Positions 22,101 through 30,827 of a stretch of DNA of 64,000 bases are shown one piece after another. Both the position numbers and the translations under genes were made by a program. How positions within the stretch are numbered: the first letter of the stretch is position 1; each line of letters starts with the position of its first letter. The stretch spans positions 310,001-374,000 of the forward strand of contig OY723244.1 of assembly GCA_963210315.1 (NCBI GenBank). Direction: 5' to 3'. The notes under the pieces are model-generated. The model was not told where the DNA came from and did not search any database. It worked only from the letters and a program-made list of their open reading frames with translations. Source of the stretch: Rhynchopus euleeides (lineage: Eukaryota > Euglenozoa > Diplonemea > Diplonemida > Diplonemidae).

Positions 22101-23570
22101 CAGGGATAGGTCGCGCTGGCGGAGGGGCTCGCCCGGGCGCTTGTGAGGGTCCACCCAGTCCGCCTCCGCCACCAGCTCGTTGTGGGCGGTCGCTGCCACG
22201 CGCCACGCATCCGCATCCCAACGATATCCGCTGTCCAGCTGCACACATAGGGGGAAGAAGGAGCTAGCCGCCGCCAAAGCCGCAGCGGTGATGTGGTCCT
22301 CCGACCTCCGAATGCCCATACCCCCTAGCCTGACGGGCAGGGCCGCCTGGTCTCGCGCATCGTCAGGGAGGGTCCCGTCCCTGTCCCCGAGCACAGATGC
22401 CAGCACCATCCCGATTTCCTTGTCATACTGGCGAAGGTATTCTCTCCCGGCGTACCCAATTGCGCGCATCTGGAAGACCAGCTTGCAGAAGCCTTCACAG
22501 TGTCGCAGGAGGGTCATGGCCACTTGCGCGTCTTGGAGGTGGTGAAGCTGGCGCAGGTTCGGGATGAACTTCTCTCTCAGTTTTGTATCCATCACCCGCT
22601 CGCAGAATTCCGCATCCCCCACCGGAGCCCCGAGGAACTCGAAGTTGTGGTGGAGGAGGTCCATGCGAGTCGCGCGCTCCTTTTCCGTCGCGGCTACATC
22701 AAGGCCCGCTCCCCGGAGGCCCTCCACCGAGTGCCCATTCAGCGAGATCACTTCGCATTTGCGGCGTGCCACCACCAGGCCCAGCTCCGCGCTCCGCCGC
22801 TCGAGGATCGCGAACGTGTGGCCGACCGCCCCGGGGGAGCCCATCAGCGTGCCATCGTCCAAGTACCACACGCTGCCCTCCACCCCCGGCAGCTTGCCTA
22901 GGTCCTCGGTCAGCTGGCGGATGGCCAGGGAGAACAGGAGCGGCCCGAGGGGGTCCCCCTGCTGTACCCCCCTCTGCGATTCGAGCACTTCGCCACGGTA
23001 TATCAGGGCTGAGGGCGACGCGTAGCACCACTCGACCCACGCCGACAGCTCCGGGAGGTCCCGCCTGACAGCATCGATGAACGCCTGCCTGTTAACCATG
23101 TTAAAGGCGTTGGCATAGTCGATCTTCAGCAGGACCTTGTCCGCCCCCCTGTTGCGCGCCGCGAAGTCCTTCACGACCGCCGTGGCCGCCTCCAGTCCGC
23201 CGTCCACCGCCACTCCTACTTGCCTCCCCTTCAGGAGGAGCTTCCCAGCCTGTTCCCTGACGTCTGCGGTGAGGGTTTTGGCCACCAGGCGGCGGAGGGT
23301 CTCCCCAACCGCGATCGGGCGGATCCCCGCGTCTGGCTTGGGGAGCGCGACCAGAGACGCGCCCGCGATGTGCCGGGCCAGCTGCGGGGGGGCCTCGCCT
23401 CTGCGCAGGACATCCACCACCGCCGTGAGGGCCGGAAGCACATCCACTCCCTCCACCTGGACGAGCTCCCGGAGGTGGTCCGCCCTCAGGCCTGAGGGGC
23501 CGGCGCCCGTGCCCCTCGGTAACCCCTTCAGCGCTTTAAACACCTCGGCGGGGGTGGCATCCGCGGGCAC
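19161..23570 (-). CDS. Retroelement polyprotein: RT, restriction-like endonuclease, OTU protease, zinc finger
   Basis: 1,469-residue open frame. Reverse transcriptase at about 15-300, starting GAGPSGLRADHL, with motif A KIDYANAF (about 149), motif B GVQQGDPLGP (about 200) and motif C WYLDDG (about 235). A CHEC...HVFSC zinc motif (about 558-575) precedes a PD-(D/E)XK-like endonuclease with KPADVFLP and AIDVTVW (about 615-640). An OTU-type cysteine protease follows, with GDCAFDAL (about 877) and GHYVPLV (about 990), then a Cys/His cluster CEKC..C..C (about 1041-1075). The tail has three repeats of QGGGSQTSNTAPSG type. The RT-endonuclease part is that of non-LTR elements with a restriction-like nuclease. 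OTU would cleave ubiquitin chains. The start is a GTG-initiated frame and the N-terminus is probably truncated by the MITE at 23612. The catalytic residues look present. Confidence 0.82.
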   Translation of the reverse strand: MPADATPAEVFKALKGLPRGTGAGPSGLRADHLRELVQVEGVDVLPALTAVVDVLRRGEAPPQLARHIAGASLVALPKPDAGIRPIAVGETLRRLVAKTLTADVREQAGKLLLKGRQVGVAVDGGLEAATAVVKDFAARNRGADKVLLKIDYANAFNMVNRQAFIDAVRRDLPELSAWVEWCYASPSALIYRGEVLESQRGVQQGDPLGPLLFSLAIRQLTEDLGKLPGVEGSVWYLDDGTLMGSPGAVGHTFAILERRSAELGLVVARRKCEVISLNGHSVEGLRGAGLDVAATEKERATRMDLLHHNFEFLGAPVGDAEFCERVMDTKLREKFIPNLRQLHHLQDAQVAMTLLRHCEGFCKLVFQMRAIGYAGREYLRQYDKEIGMVLASVLGDRDGTLPDDARDQAALPVRLGGMGIRRSEDHITAAALAAASSFFPLCVQLDSGYRWDADAWRVAATAHNELVAEADWVDPHKRPGEPLRQRDLSLAIISRQHETLLAEADVLSKGRQLSASLPGAGAWVTVTPEQQFAMGREEYQVAARLRLGLVVFAPGSRCHECGDAMDVLGAHVFSCQASADRIKRHDAVKLGVLGLARDAGLGPQLEPNHLLLGGGKPADVFLPCGIGESRGRAIDVTVWSTCAESARQGAARARGYTASRAEASKHRKHGARCQEVEIAFSAFALEQSGGMGPEAVRLFRHLVSFAVDHKLGDRAELTRSWAARIVVPLMRAVGRSSLRRGALCTDLRSGQTRERVLPDPLVGVEPDYFFAPDTDLAPAPHFDGHMDAEDFMCHPDDAAGPEEPTPEPEPAPPRRPRPPPPPAEGDLPQPAGGVAADPLAQLLEWRGQTDGRLSLSSLQQQARLGLVEPDGWSFRVGDCAFDALATLGARSVKQSSGWLRQEAVRRAMRDPDLRMRVEEGPNQWAEQMMRAGSDDVRTWADFIALAAAARVTRCVVLVLIDNHQPMLLSPVGAGAVADAHCLRRTGGQHGHYVPLVMPEPMRQHLAGLPPKPMAADVTGCDGDSPMQMVRQGGSAGQVEECEKCRRPFDRSARHHACGRCWRKVCASCAVRGERCPGYIDRVAVDVDAPDPAEQPAVTPDLREVLESARARPRRRKPIPSRMHDTPMGPRQPSAPHDSSGAAHHPTRVKEEVAEEPVAPGQDVEMHQGGGSQTSNTAPSGAPSATHGHSVPPAESASRAAPAPMQGQAQHAECPPSGSGATENHQGGGSQTSNTAPSGVPSAAPVTAAGAQPSGPAQAARRRQGGGSHTFNTAPSGTSGGTAPGGAGGIQGVAATMMRNAAQARRDGQRRSRTAASSRRLEELRQGDAAGPMEFDDDPANVWEPEDDLQAIDAYGDDETPAANIPALQELAASRVWAEGVVARARGMAPCVSMGGAIPRTVEAWRHCFHPSYGLCPLSPRVAGDVAAEWLQARILQGGAQAEPGNQTREPGVSLRVYMRKLQTEVERGE

Positions 23571-23611
23571 TACCCGCGTCGCCGCGGAGATGGCTGGGCT
23601 GTCCGCTTCCA

Positions 23612-23892
23612 GATTTTTCGAACCCCATAAAGTTAGATTATTTGACGGTAAAATAATGTTGACTCTCCTTCACGCAAGTTCCTTACAAGCTGTTAAGAAA
23701 AGCTGGCATTATTGCCTCACAGGAGAAGTCACCTAAAAAAAAGTCGGCCAAAATAAAACAATGTCTTTAGGCAGGTCGAAACAATCTAAATTACTTCACT
23801 GTAAACCTATGCGTGATCTGGGGTCCCTGCAGTCCAACAAATCTGCACATTATTTTACTGTAAAATAATCTAACTTTATGGGGTTCGAAAAA
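23612..23892. mobile_element. MITE with 30-bp TIRs
   Basis: Left end atttttcgaaccccataaag and right end ctttatggggttcgaaaaat are inverted repeats, followed by taatct and taaaataatgt stretches in both arms. About 281 bp, non-coding. It abuts the 5' end of the RT ORF and probably removed or displaced its upstream part. No certain duplication. Confidence 0.65.
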
Positions 23893-24015
23893 TCCGCTGC
23901 ACGTTTCAACGTTGTGCTGGTGGAGGATTAAATAATCTTCTTATCTTGCAGGGACTTAGGCTATTTTGATGAGAGAACATTATTTCAGGGAGATAAAACA
24001 ACCTATTGCACAAAA

Positions 24016-24226
24016 AATAATCTTCACATTATTTTACGCGGAGGGGGGCCTGCTACTACATAAAGTAATCACACCTCAACTCGCTTCGCTCGTTAAGGTG
24101 ACTTCCACATGTCGCCTCGCTTCGCTCGGCAACATGACTTCAATTTTACGCTCGCTTCGCTCGCGTAAAATAATGTTACTTTATGTAGCAGGCCCCCCTC
24201 CGCGTAAAATAATGTGAAGATTATTT
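24016..24226. mobile_element. Inverted-repeat MITE
   Basis: aataatcttcacattatttt with gcggaggggggcctgctac on the left is mirrored on the right (24172-24226). The centre has repeated cgcttcgctcg blocks. About 210 bp, no coding capacity. Confidence 0.65.
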
Positions 24227-24235
24227 CAGTACAAT

Positions 24236-24344
24236 GGGGGCCTTCGCTACCAAGTGTGACTGAGTGAGAAAAAGTGAGCTCCAGCCCACTTCCCCTCACT
24301 GACTGACGAGCTGTGACGAGCAGTGACTGGTAGCGAGGGCCCCC
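24236..24344. mobile_element. 109-bp MITE, GGGGGCCTTCGCT type, AAT duplication
   Basis: Starts GGGGGCCTTCGCTACCA and ends TGGTAGCGAGGGCCCCC. Flanked by AAT at 24233-24235 and 24345-24347. In length and TIR it is akin to the 108-bp elements at 49667, 60862 and 63436, though its interior differs. The 3-bp duplication matches that of the 23-kb insertion. Confidence 0.75.
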
Positions 24345-24347
24345 AAT

Positions 24348-25953
24348 AAATAGCTATTTTTTTTCGGCCAAATTTTTTTTTTCGACATGTCGAAAATCCG
24401 GCCACCCTGGGGCAGCAGCCTGGACTGGTGGCCACCCCAACCAAAAAAAATCGAAAAAAAATCCGAAAAAAATCCGAAAAATATCGGTGTGGCACCCCAG
24501 AGGGCCCGATTTTCGGTTTAGTCGGCCGAAAAAAAAAAATTTTTTTTTCGGCCAAAAATTTTTTTTTCGACATGTCGAAAATCCGGCCACCCTGGGGCAG
24601 CAGCCTGGACTGGTGGCCACCCCAACCAAAAAAAATCGAAAAAAAATCCGAAAAAAATCCGAAAAATATCGGTGTGGCACCCCAGAGGGCCCGATTTTCG
24701 GTTTAGTCGGCCGAAAAAAAAAATTTTTTTTCGGCCAAATTTTTTTTTTCGACATGTCGAAAAATCAGGGTATAAGATAGACTTTTTTTCTGGCGCTGTT
24801 TTCCGGTTTTTCTGGTTTTGAAAATTTTTCGCGCGCGCCTTCGGCGCGCGCGACCCGCGCAAACCCTCCCAGAATCTGAGAGGGCCCGGTGCCTGCGCGC
24901 GTCCTGCCGTACTGAGGCTGCTTGGTGGGGCAGGCGCAGCAGCTGCTTTGAAAGTTTGGACTCTCGACCAAAAAACCGGTCTGGGTGCAATGTTTTTACG
25001 CAGGGGGGTCTGGGGGGCGGAGCCCCCCAGCCGCCGGAGGCCACGGTAGTGAACATCTGTTCCCTACAGTCTGGATTCGCTTGTAAGTAGGAAGGCTTCG
25101 CTGTATCGCAGCCCGGCCAGCAGGAGATCACTGGTCCTTGAGGATTCAACCTTCAGGGTGGAGGAGGACGGGGGAGTGACCACTCGTGACAGGTGTGCGT
25201 TGTGGGTGGAGTGGGTGCACGACAGAATGGCCAAAGGGTCCACGAGATCTCTGCACACATTCCGTTATCGAGGAGATGGGCACCTAGCTGTGACGACAGG
25301 CAACAAACAAATCTCATCTGTTAGTTGCCCCCAATAGGCTTGGCGACCTTCAAGACTGCTTGAAAGTCGTTCGTGTTCTCGTCTCAGCCCTCCAGACTGC
25401 AGTCTTAGACTCCCTCTTAGACATGGTGGCTGGAGTCCACCATGTGTGCACCTTCAAAACAGAAGAGACCTGCATGACGAGGGCATCACCACCCACCGGG
25501 CCACCCGCTAGGTCCATTTTTTCTTCTCCGCTTCTCTGCCTTCTTTGGACTATTTGAGCTCTGTGCGGATCACGATGGGGTCACTTTCTATTTTTTTATG
25601 GCGTTTTTTCTGACTGTTTTACTGTCCCAAAGTCACAAAAAACCGCCAAAAATGAGATCGACCTTTTTTTTTTTTCCCAGAAAACCGGGAACCGGGAAAC
25701 CCTGGTTTTGAAAACCGGAAAACCAGACCTATCTTATCCCCTGCGAAAAATCGGTAATTCAGTACCCCGGGGGGGTATGGAATCTGGGAACCTCGACCTG
25801 GCGACTACGGGTGACTACGCGCGACTACGACACAATGCGATTTTTTGCGAAAAAATCGATTTTTTTCGAAAATCTTACTCTCTTTTCCCCAGCCGAAAAA
25901 CCGCGCGTAAATCGCCTAAAAGTGACTAAGAATGACTAAATTTCCATACCCCC
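24348..25953 (-). repeat. Right arm of the large inverted repeat
   Basis: Reverse complement of 17799-18406: CGACATGTCG repeat units at 24350-24765 and the terminal 207 bp at 25747-25953, ending CCATACCCCC. It is split by the hAT-type MITE (24766-25743). It is followed by agcgtcg, not by a GAT, so this internal end is not a simple second copy of the outer terminus. Confidence 0.82.
24766..25743. mobile_element. hAT-type non-autonomous element
   Basis: TIRs CAGGGTATAAGATAG and CTATCTTATCCCCTG, with a perfect 8-bp duplication CGAAAAAT (24758-24765 and 25744-25751). The uninterrupted site exists in inverted form at 17999-18010. About 978 bp. No transposase. It contains a stretch (24879-24945) shared with the LINE 3' region at 30899-30965 and the hairpin at about 25012-25028. 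Confidence 0.85.
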
Positions 25954-26139
25954 AGCGTCGTCTTTTGCTACACTGTAGGGACTTAAAAAACTTTTTGTCG
26001 ACCTCATATACGCCATTTACCGCTTCCGCCACCATCTTGTTGTACGCGGAGACTTCGCGACTTCTGATGGCGCGCTTATTGTAGTCATGTACATAATCTA
26101 GTACGATAGTAGAAACAGGGGACGTTGCAAGTTTTGTTA

Positions 26140-27447
26140 CTGGGGGGGGTCAAATAATTGTAACCCCTACGATTATTTAGCGACGCGGTCTGTATAAATC
26201 GGGTGTCCCAAAATTTACAAATTTTCAACGGTGGTGAATAATCGTAGGGGTTACGATTATTCACTTTTGGCAAAAATTTACCCGTTTTGCTGTTCAGAAT
26301 GTCAATTGGTGGGGTGGGGGTGGGTGTGGGTCGCATTCTCGGCCTGTCTCACCGGCGTTCCGTGCACACAGCAACAGCACCGGTGGAAACTGGCCATAGC
26401 ACCCCGGTGGGCCACCAGGAGGGGAGGGACCCGGAGAGAGGCGCTTGAGTCATCCAGATGGGCACACGGTGGGGTCCGACACCCGATGTCGGACCCTGTG
26501 GGTTACCCGTTTTTTAGGTACCCTCCACACCCAGTGCGCGCTCGACCGTCGAATGGTTTTTCTGGTCCCGTGCACTTCCCTGCCTGCCACACCACCCCCT
26601 CGACCCCATCCCCAGCACCAGAGCGTCGTTGGCTGGCGTGCGCGGGGCACGCGTCGAATACCGATGACGGGGCCTGTGTTCCTGGGGCGCTGACGAGGTC
26701 CGAAGGGATTGACGCCTTGGCTCAGTCCTTACGTTTGGATGAGGGCGTGGTTTTTGACGTAGCGGGAGCCCTCAAGAATACAGCACAGCTGCACCTGCTC
26801 TTGCGCCGTCTCCAGTTCGCATAGTCCCTTCGTATGACGGTGACTGGGAGCCCTGGCTGTCCCGATCTATTTCAATGACTGTATCAGTTTCCAGCCTAGT
26901 TCCCATGCTTGGGTGCTTGGCTCGGGTGCACCCTTCGAGGTGGTACAGAGAATGCAAAGAGAGTCCACAGGGGGGTCTGGGGGGCGGAGCCCCCCAGCCG
27001 CCGGAGGCCACGGTAGTGGACATCTGTTCCTTGTGGGGTACAGTTTCTGGACTGTGTCCATCTTCCTGAGGTTGCGTATGGGCCACCCCAGAATTTTGGT
27101 GCCCCCCCCCAGGCTCACCTCACTGGCAGGGAACCTGGGGGCGGGGGGGCCTCAAACCATACTCTCTTCCACCCATTAAACTCGGGGCATGTGTGCTCCG
27201 ACATGTGGGGTGACTCAATCACTGGTCTATGACGACCGATTCTCCACTTTGTACAGCCTGAGTGGTATCCCTGCTGTTCCTGTTGCTTGATCCTCTGGGG
27301 AAAAGTCAGAAATTTGGCCAAAAGTGAATAATCGTAACCCCTACGATTATTCAAAACAAATTTACGTATAAATGGCCCAGAAAATGTTGTACAATTAATC
27401 GCCCCCTTACGATTATTCGACTACTTACGATTAATTGCCCCCCCCCA
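26140..27447. mobile_element. TIR element with TA flanks (Tc1/mariner-like size class unclear)
   Basis: Ends CTGGGGGGGG and CCCCCCCCAG, flanked by TA. Inside, both arms carry the palindrome GAATAATCGTA-cccct/aggggt-TACGATTATTC (26236-26262 and 27328-27354), followed by inverted acttttggc blocks. About 1.3 kb. The interior open frame (26231-26824) has no domain I recognise. The TA duplication is a weak signal, so the superfamily is tentative. Confidence 0.55.
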
Positions 27448-27477
27448 GTAAACCCGTGATATCTACGGACTGTAACT

Positions 27478-28156
27478 TAGCGGCAATGGCACGTCGGAGT
27501 GTTTGGGCACCGGGGTTGGCTTGGCCGGCTGTAGCTGTCCATCGTATCCACCCGAGCATATCTGAGAAGAAGCAGAATCACCAAAACCATTACCAGACTG
27601 CACAAACTTGTTCCCGCAAGTGAATGAACCCACGTAACGCCTTGTGAGGCATTATACATGAGGAAAAGAACAAGGCCAACTTGAAAAGTAGGACAGGACG
27701 GTGGGACAGGCGAGTTACGCGGAGTTGGGGTGTCAGGAGGAGGGGTGAGGGAATCAACGGATGGAGAGGATTCTGTTAGTCTTTTGATTTTCCTTCTTTT
27801 GCTCTTCAGGTTGCGGGCAATGCAAGAAAGTGACAGATGTGCTACCGTTGGCAGCACGACTGGTAAGGAGAAGAGAATAAGTAAAAGCCAAAGCCAAATG
27901 AAAAGAGCATGGGATGGTCCCGTACGCGAACGGGGTGTCGGGGTGTCAGGTGGGGTGTGACATTGGGCGGAATGAGGGGCAGTCTTCTCGCCGGGGGGGG
28001 TCACATTTGTGTTTTTCTTCTTCTTCTTCTTCTTCTCGGATGGGGGCCAGTTTCTTTCGTTTTGGGGGTCGTCCCCTGTGGCATGCTCGGAGGAGACCCT
28101 ACACCCCCACCCCGAACATCCCCTCCCCCCTTCCTTTTCTCACGGAAGGCGAGCCA
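27478..28156 (-). pseudogene. Inverted partial duplicate of transposon 5' coding region
   Basis: On the minus strand this encodes the stretch TPPGEKTAPHSAQ ... LSLSCIARNLKSKRRKIKR ... VLFLMYNASQG. It is the diverged counterpart of plus-strand 29642-30690. The two arms face each other around the ORF start. The right arm has about 330 extra bp (30010-30340). Divergence is enough that the arms are old or under weak constraint. Confidence 0.7.
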
Positions 28157-28348
28157 CGGGACTCCCTACCAAATGATGCTCCAGCAATCCACTCCCTCTC
28201 CCGACAGGCTATTTGTGCCCTTACACTTCCTCAACCTGTTACTTATTTCATCGAGGGGCCCTCACGTATTTACACAAACCTCGCCAGTCTTTCTCACCCT
28301 CGTATTTTGTGTTTTTCAGAGAGACACCTTTTTTTTTTTTATGTCTCT

Positions 28349-28429
28349 CTACTGTCATGTTATTGGTTTATTTCTGTGTACAGATACACACTGCTGATTC
28401 GCTTGTCGGGTGGGGGGGGGGGGAAAAAA
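28349..28429 (-). mobile_element. Very short Penelope-like 3' fragment
   Basis: About 80 bp of the same 3' end (ctactgtcatg to the G-run). Flanked by a T-rich duplication ending in atgtctctc (28329-28349 and 28432-28450). It shows the extreme of 5' truncation. It lies antisense to the surrounding ORF and in its leader. Confidence 0.8.
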
Positions 28430-28441
28430 ACTTTTTTTTTT

Positions 28442-30827
28442 ATGTCTCTCGCAACTGCCGTCCCCGGCCTGCGCCACACCGCCTCCCCCATCCTCTCGGG
28501 AGCGGATATGTCCGCCCTGATCTCCGCCCTCTCCCCCACCCTCAAGTGGCGGAATGAGAGGGAGGTGGCGTGGTTTGGGGCGGAGTGGAGGCAGAGGGGC
28601 AAGGCGCTGCAGCCCGCCCCGGCCATCCCTGAGGAGGTCCTCCCCCTGCCGCACAGGGTGTGCGACATCCTGCAGTTCCCCCGGTGCAGCGTTGTGACGC
28701 TGCACCGGTATCACCGCTGCAAGGCCGGCCCCCACGGTGTCGCGATCTCCCCGCACGTTGATGACCAACAGTTGTCAGCGTGCGGGGAGGGGGTCGCGAT
28801 GCTGCAGGTCGGGGGACCTCCGGCCATCGTGGCCCTGACACCCGTCAGCGGCCGCTGTGCCGAGGTGAGGGTGCGCCGCCCCAAGGGGCACGCGGTGGTG
28901 TGCGGAGGGACGGCGTTTTCGTCCTTCCGGCACTCCGTCCTTTGGGGGGAGGTGTGGGGCCAGACCATGCTGACCCTCACCCTCCGAGCCCCAGCCATCC
29001 CGCAGCTGCGCTGCCACCACCTGTCCCTGGTGCCTCCGCACGCTGCACCTCCCCAGGCCCTGGCAGCTGAACCTGCCCCTGCTGCATGTGCTGTCGCATG
29101 TGGGCCCGCAGCTGCTGCAGCTGCTGCATCTGCTGTCGCAACAGCGGCATCTCCTGTCGCATGTGAGCACGCTGCAGGTGCTGTCGCATCCGAGTCCGCT
29201 GCATCTGCTGGCGCTTCAGCGGCATCTGCTGTCGCATGTGAGCCCGCTGCAGGTGCTGTCGCATGTGAGCCCGCTGCAGGTGCTGTCGCATCCGATCCCG
29301 CTGCATCTGCTGGCGCTTCAGCGGCATCTGCTGTCGCATGTGAGCCCGCTGCAGCTGCTGCCTACACAGCGGGCTCTGCCCCTCCACAGGCCCTGGTTCC
29401 CCCCGCACGTTTTTGTTGCTGCGGCTGGCATGCCAGCCGCAGCATTTGTTCTGTTTGTCTCGGGAAGTGGCGGGACTTCACCGCCACTCCCCCACCCCCA
29501 AATCCCCCGCCCCGCCGCCTTGTGTGCCCCGTGCTCCAAGGCCCGGTGGTAGGGGCGGATGCCCTCTCGGAGGTGTCTCGGGGAAAGTGGAAGGGGGGGC
29601 GGGTAGGGAAGACCAGGGGGCCGGGTAAACGGAAGGAGGAATGGCTCGCCTTCCGTGAGAAACGGAAGGGGGGAGGGGATGTTCGGGGTGGGGGGGGGTC
29701 AGGTGTAGGGTCTCCTCCGAGCATGCCACAGGGGACGACCCCCAAAACGAAAGAAACTGTGCCCCCATCCGAGAAGAAGAAGAAGAAGAAGACAAACACA
29801 ACTGTGCCCCCATCCGAGAAGAAGAAGAAGAAGAAAAACACAAATGTGACCCCCCCCGGCGAGAAGACTGCCCCTCATTCCGCCCAATGTCACACCCCAC
29901 CTGACACCCCGACACCCCGTTCGCGTACGGGACCATCCCGTGCTCTTTTCATTTGGCTTTGGCTTTTACTTATTCTCTTCTCCTTACCAGTCGTGCTGCC
30001 AACGGCAGGGCACAGCACCACCGCCAGGTGCGGCCACACGGCCCACCCTGCGGCTGCACAGCAGCGGCCACAGGACGCTGTCCTCGGTCCGGAACGAGGG
30101 TGGCCGCGGCAGCGCCACAGTTGTGACGTTCCTCGCGAGGTGGCCCTCGAGTACTCCGCTCAGGCGGAAGTATCGTTTTCACTTGCGGGAACGCCTGTGT
30201 GTGATATTGTGCTATTTTGGTTTTTTCTTGTGGGTTCGTTTACCTTCCGGCGTGGATCCCAAGTGTGTATACAAATAGACACCCCCACGAAAACTGGGGG
30301 TGGAGAAAGAAATAAAGTCCTGCCGACACACTTCATGGATCTGTCACTTTCTTGCATTGCGCGCAACCTGAAGAGCAAAAGAAGGAAAATCAAAAGAATG
30401 GCAGAATCCTGTCCATCCGTTGATTCCCTCACCCCTCCTCCTGACACCCCAACTCACCGTTACTCGCCTGCACCACCATCCTGTCCTCTTTTTCCAGTTG
30501 ACCTTGTTCTTTTCCTCATGTATAATGCCTCACAAGGCGTTGCATGGGTTCATTCAGTTGCGGGAACAAGTGTGTGCGCAAGTACGTGCTGTGTAGTAAT
30601 GGTTTTGGTAACTTTGTTTCTTTGCAGAGGTGCTCGATTTGACATGATAGAGAGCAACCGGCAGCCAAATGAACCCCCGTGTAGTTCGGCGGTGAGTGAT
30701 CTCCCTGGTTTCATTTTCAAGCTGAGAGGGGGAGGTAGAGGCAAAAGAAAAGCTGTGCCGGGCAACCAACCAGAGCTGGTCTGGGAAGGCCTCAGTGTTG
30801 TCGACACTATTGGTGACGGCAACTGCC
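28442..30827 (+). CDS. Transposon protein N-terminal part: AlkB-like domain and OTU start
   Basis: Open frame from ATG at 28442 (MSLATAVPG) to the point of LINE insertion. Residues about 80-185 resemble an AlkB-type 2-oxoglutarate/Fe(II) dioxygenase: YHRCKAGPHGVAISPHVDD supplies HxD, and FRHSVL gives the distal His. I did not identify the usual C-terminal Arg pair with certainty. Next come a Cys/Ala-rich repeat region (VACEPAAGA type, 29060-29360), a poly-Lys stretch (PPSEKKKKK twice) and finally DTIGDGNCLF, the catalytic Cys box of an OTU protease, cut by the LINE at 30828. An intron (GTGTGTGCGC to TTTCTTTGCAG, about 30565-30627) is likely, so exact protein content is uncertain. It reads in the same direction as the transposase at 35812. 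Confidence 0.55.
29060..29360 (+). repeat. Coding minisatellite, gctgcatctgctgtcgcatg type
   Basis: Tandem 18- to 36-bp units of gctgcaggtgctgtcgcatgtgagcc type. On the plus strand they encode Ala/Ser/Cys repeats (VACEPAAGA, VASDPAASA). On the minus strand they encode a RAHMRQQM repeat, which I take as the shadow. Unit number likely varies. Confidence 0.65.
29642..30690 (+). repeat. Right arm of inverted duplication
   Basis: Pairs with 27478-28156 in reverse orientation. It carries the coding version of the region leading to the OTU domain. A 330-bp stretch (30010-30340) has no counterpart in the left arm. Confidence 0.7.

Larger units (their letters stand above)
18407..23997. mobile_element. 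TIR element C carrying the RT-OTU ORF
   Basis: Inverted repeats of about 103 bp, with internal mismatches, bound this block: 18407-18509 (ttatctccctaaaataatg) and 23896-23997. They enclose the single long minus-strand RT ORF and its GGGGA tail. The element may be a TIR transposon into which a LINE inserted, or a unit that mobilises an RT gene. No target-site duplication was resolved, because its flanks are themselves the arms of the larger inverted repeat. Confidence 0.6.

Noticed and set aside
18007..24765. Open frames rich in Phe/Lys (for example FFFRPTKPKIGPSGVPHRYFSDFF)
   Set aside because: They arise from A/T runs in the CGACATGTCG repeat arms, occur in several frames and both strands, and have no domain.
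26231..26824. 197-codon plus-strand open frame inside the TA-flanked element
   Set aside because: No recognisable domain, begins in a palindrome, and has no homologue elsewhere in the window.
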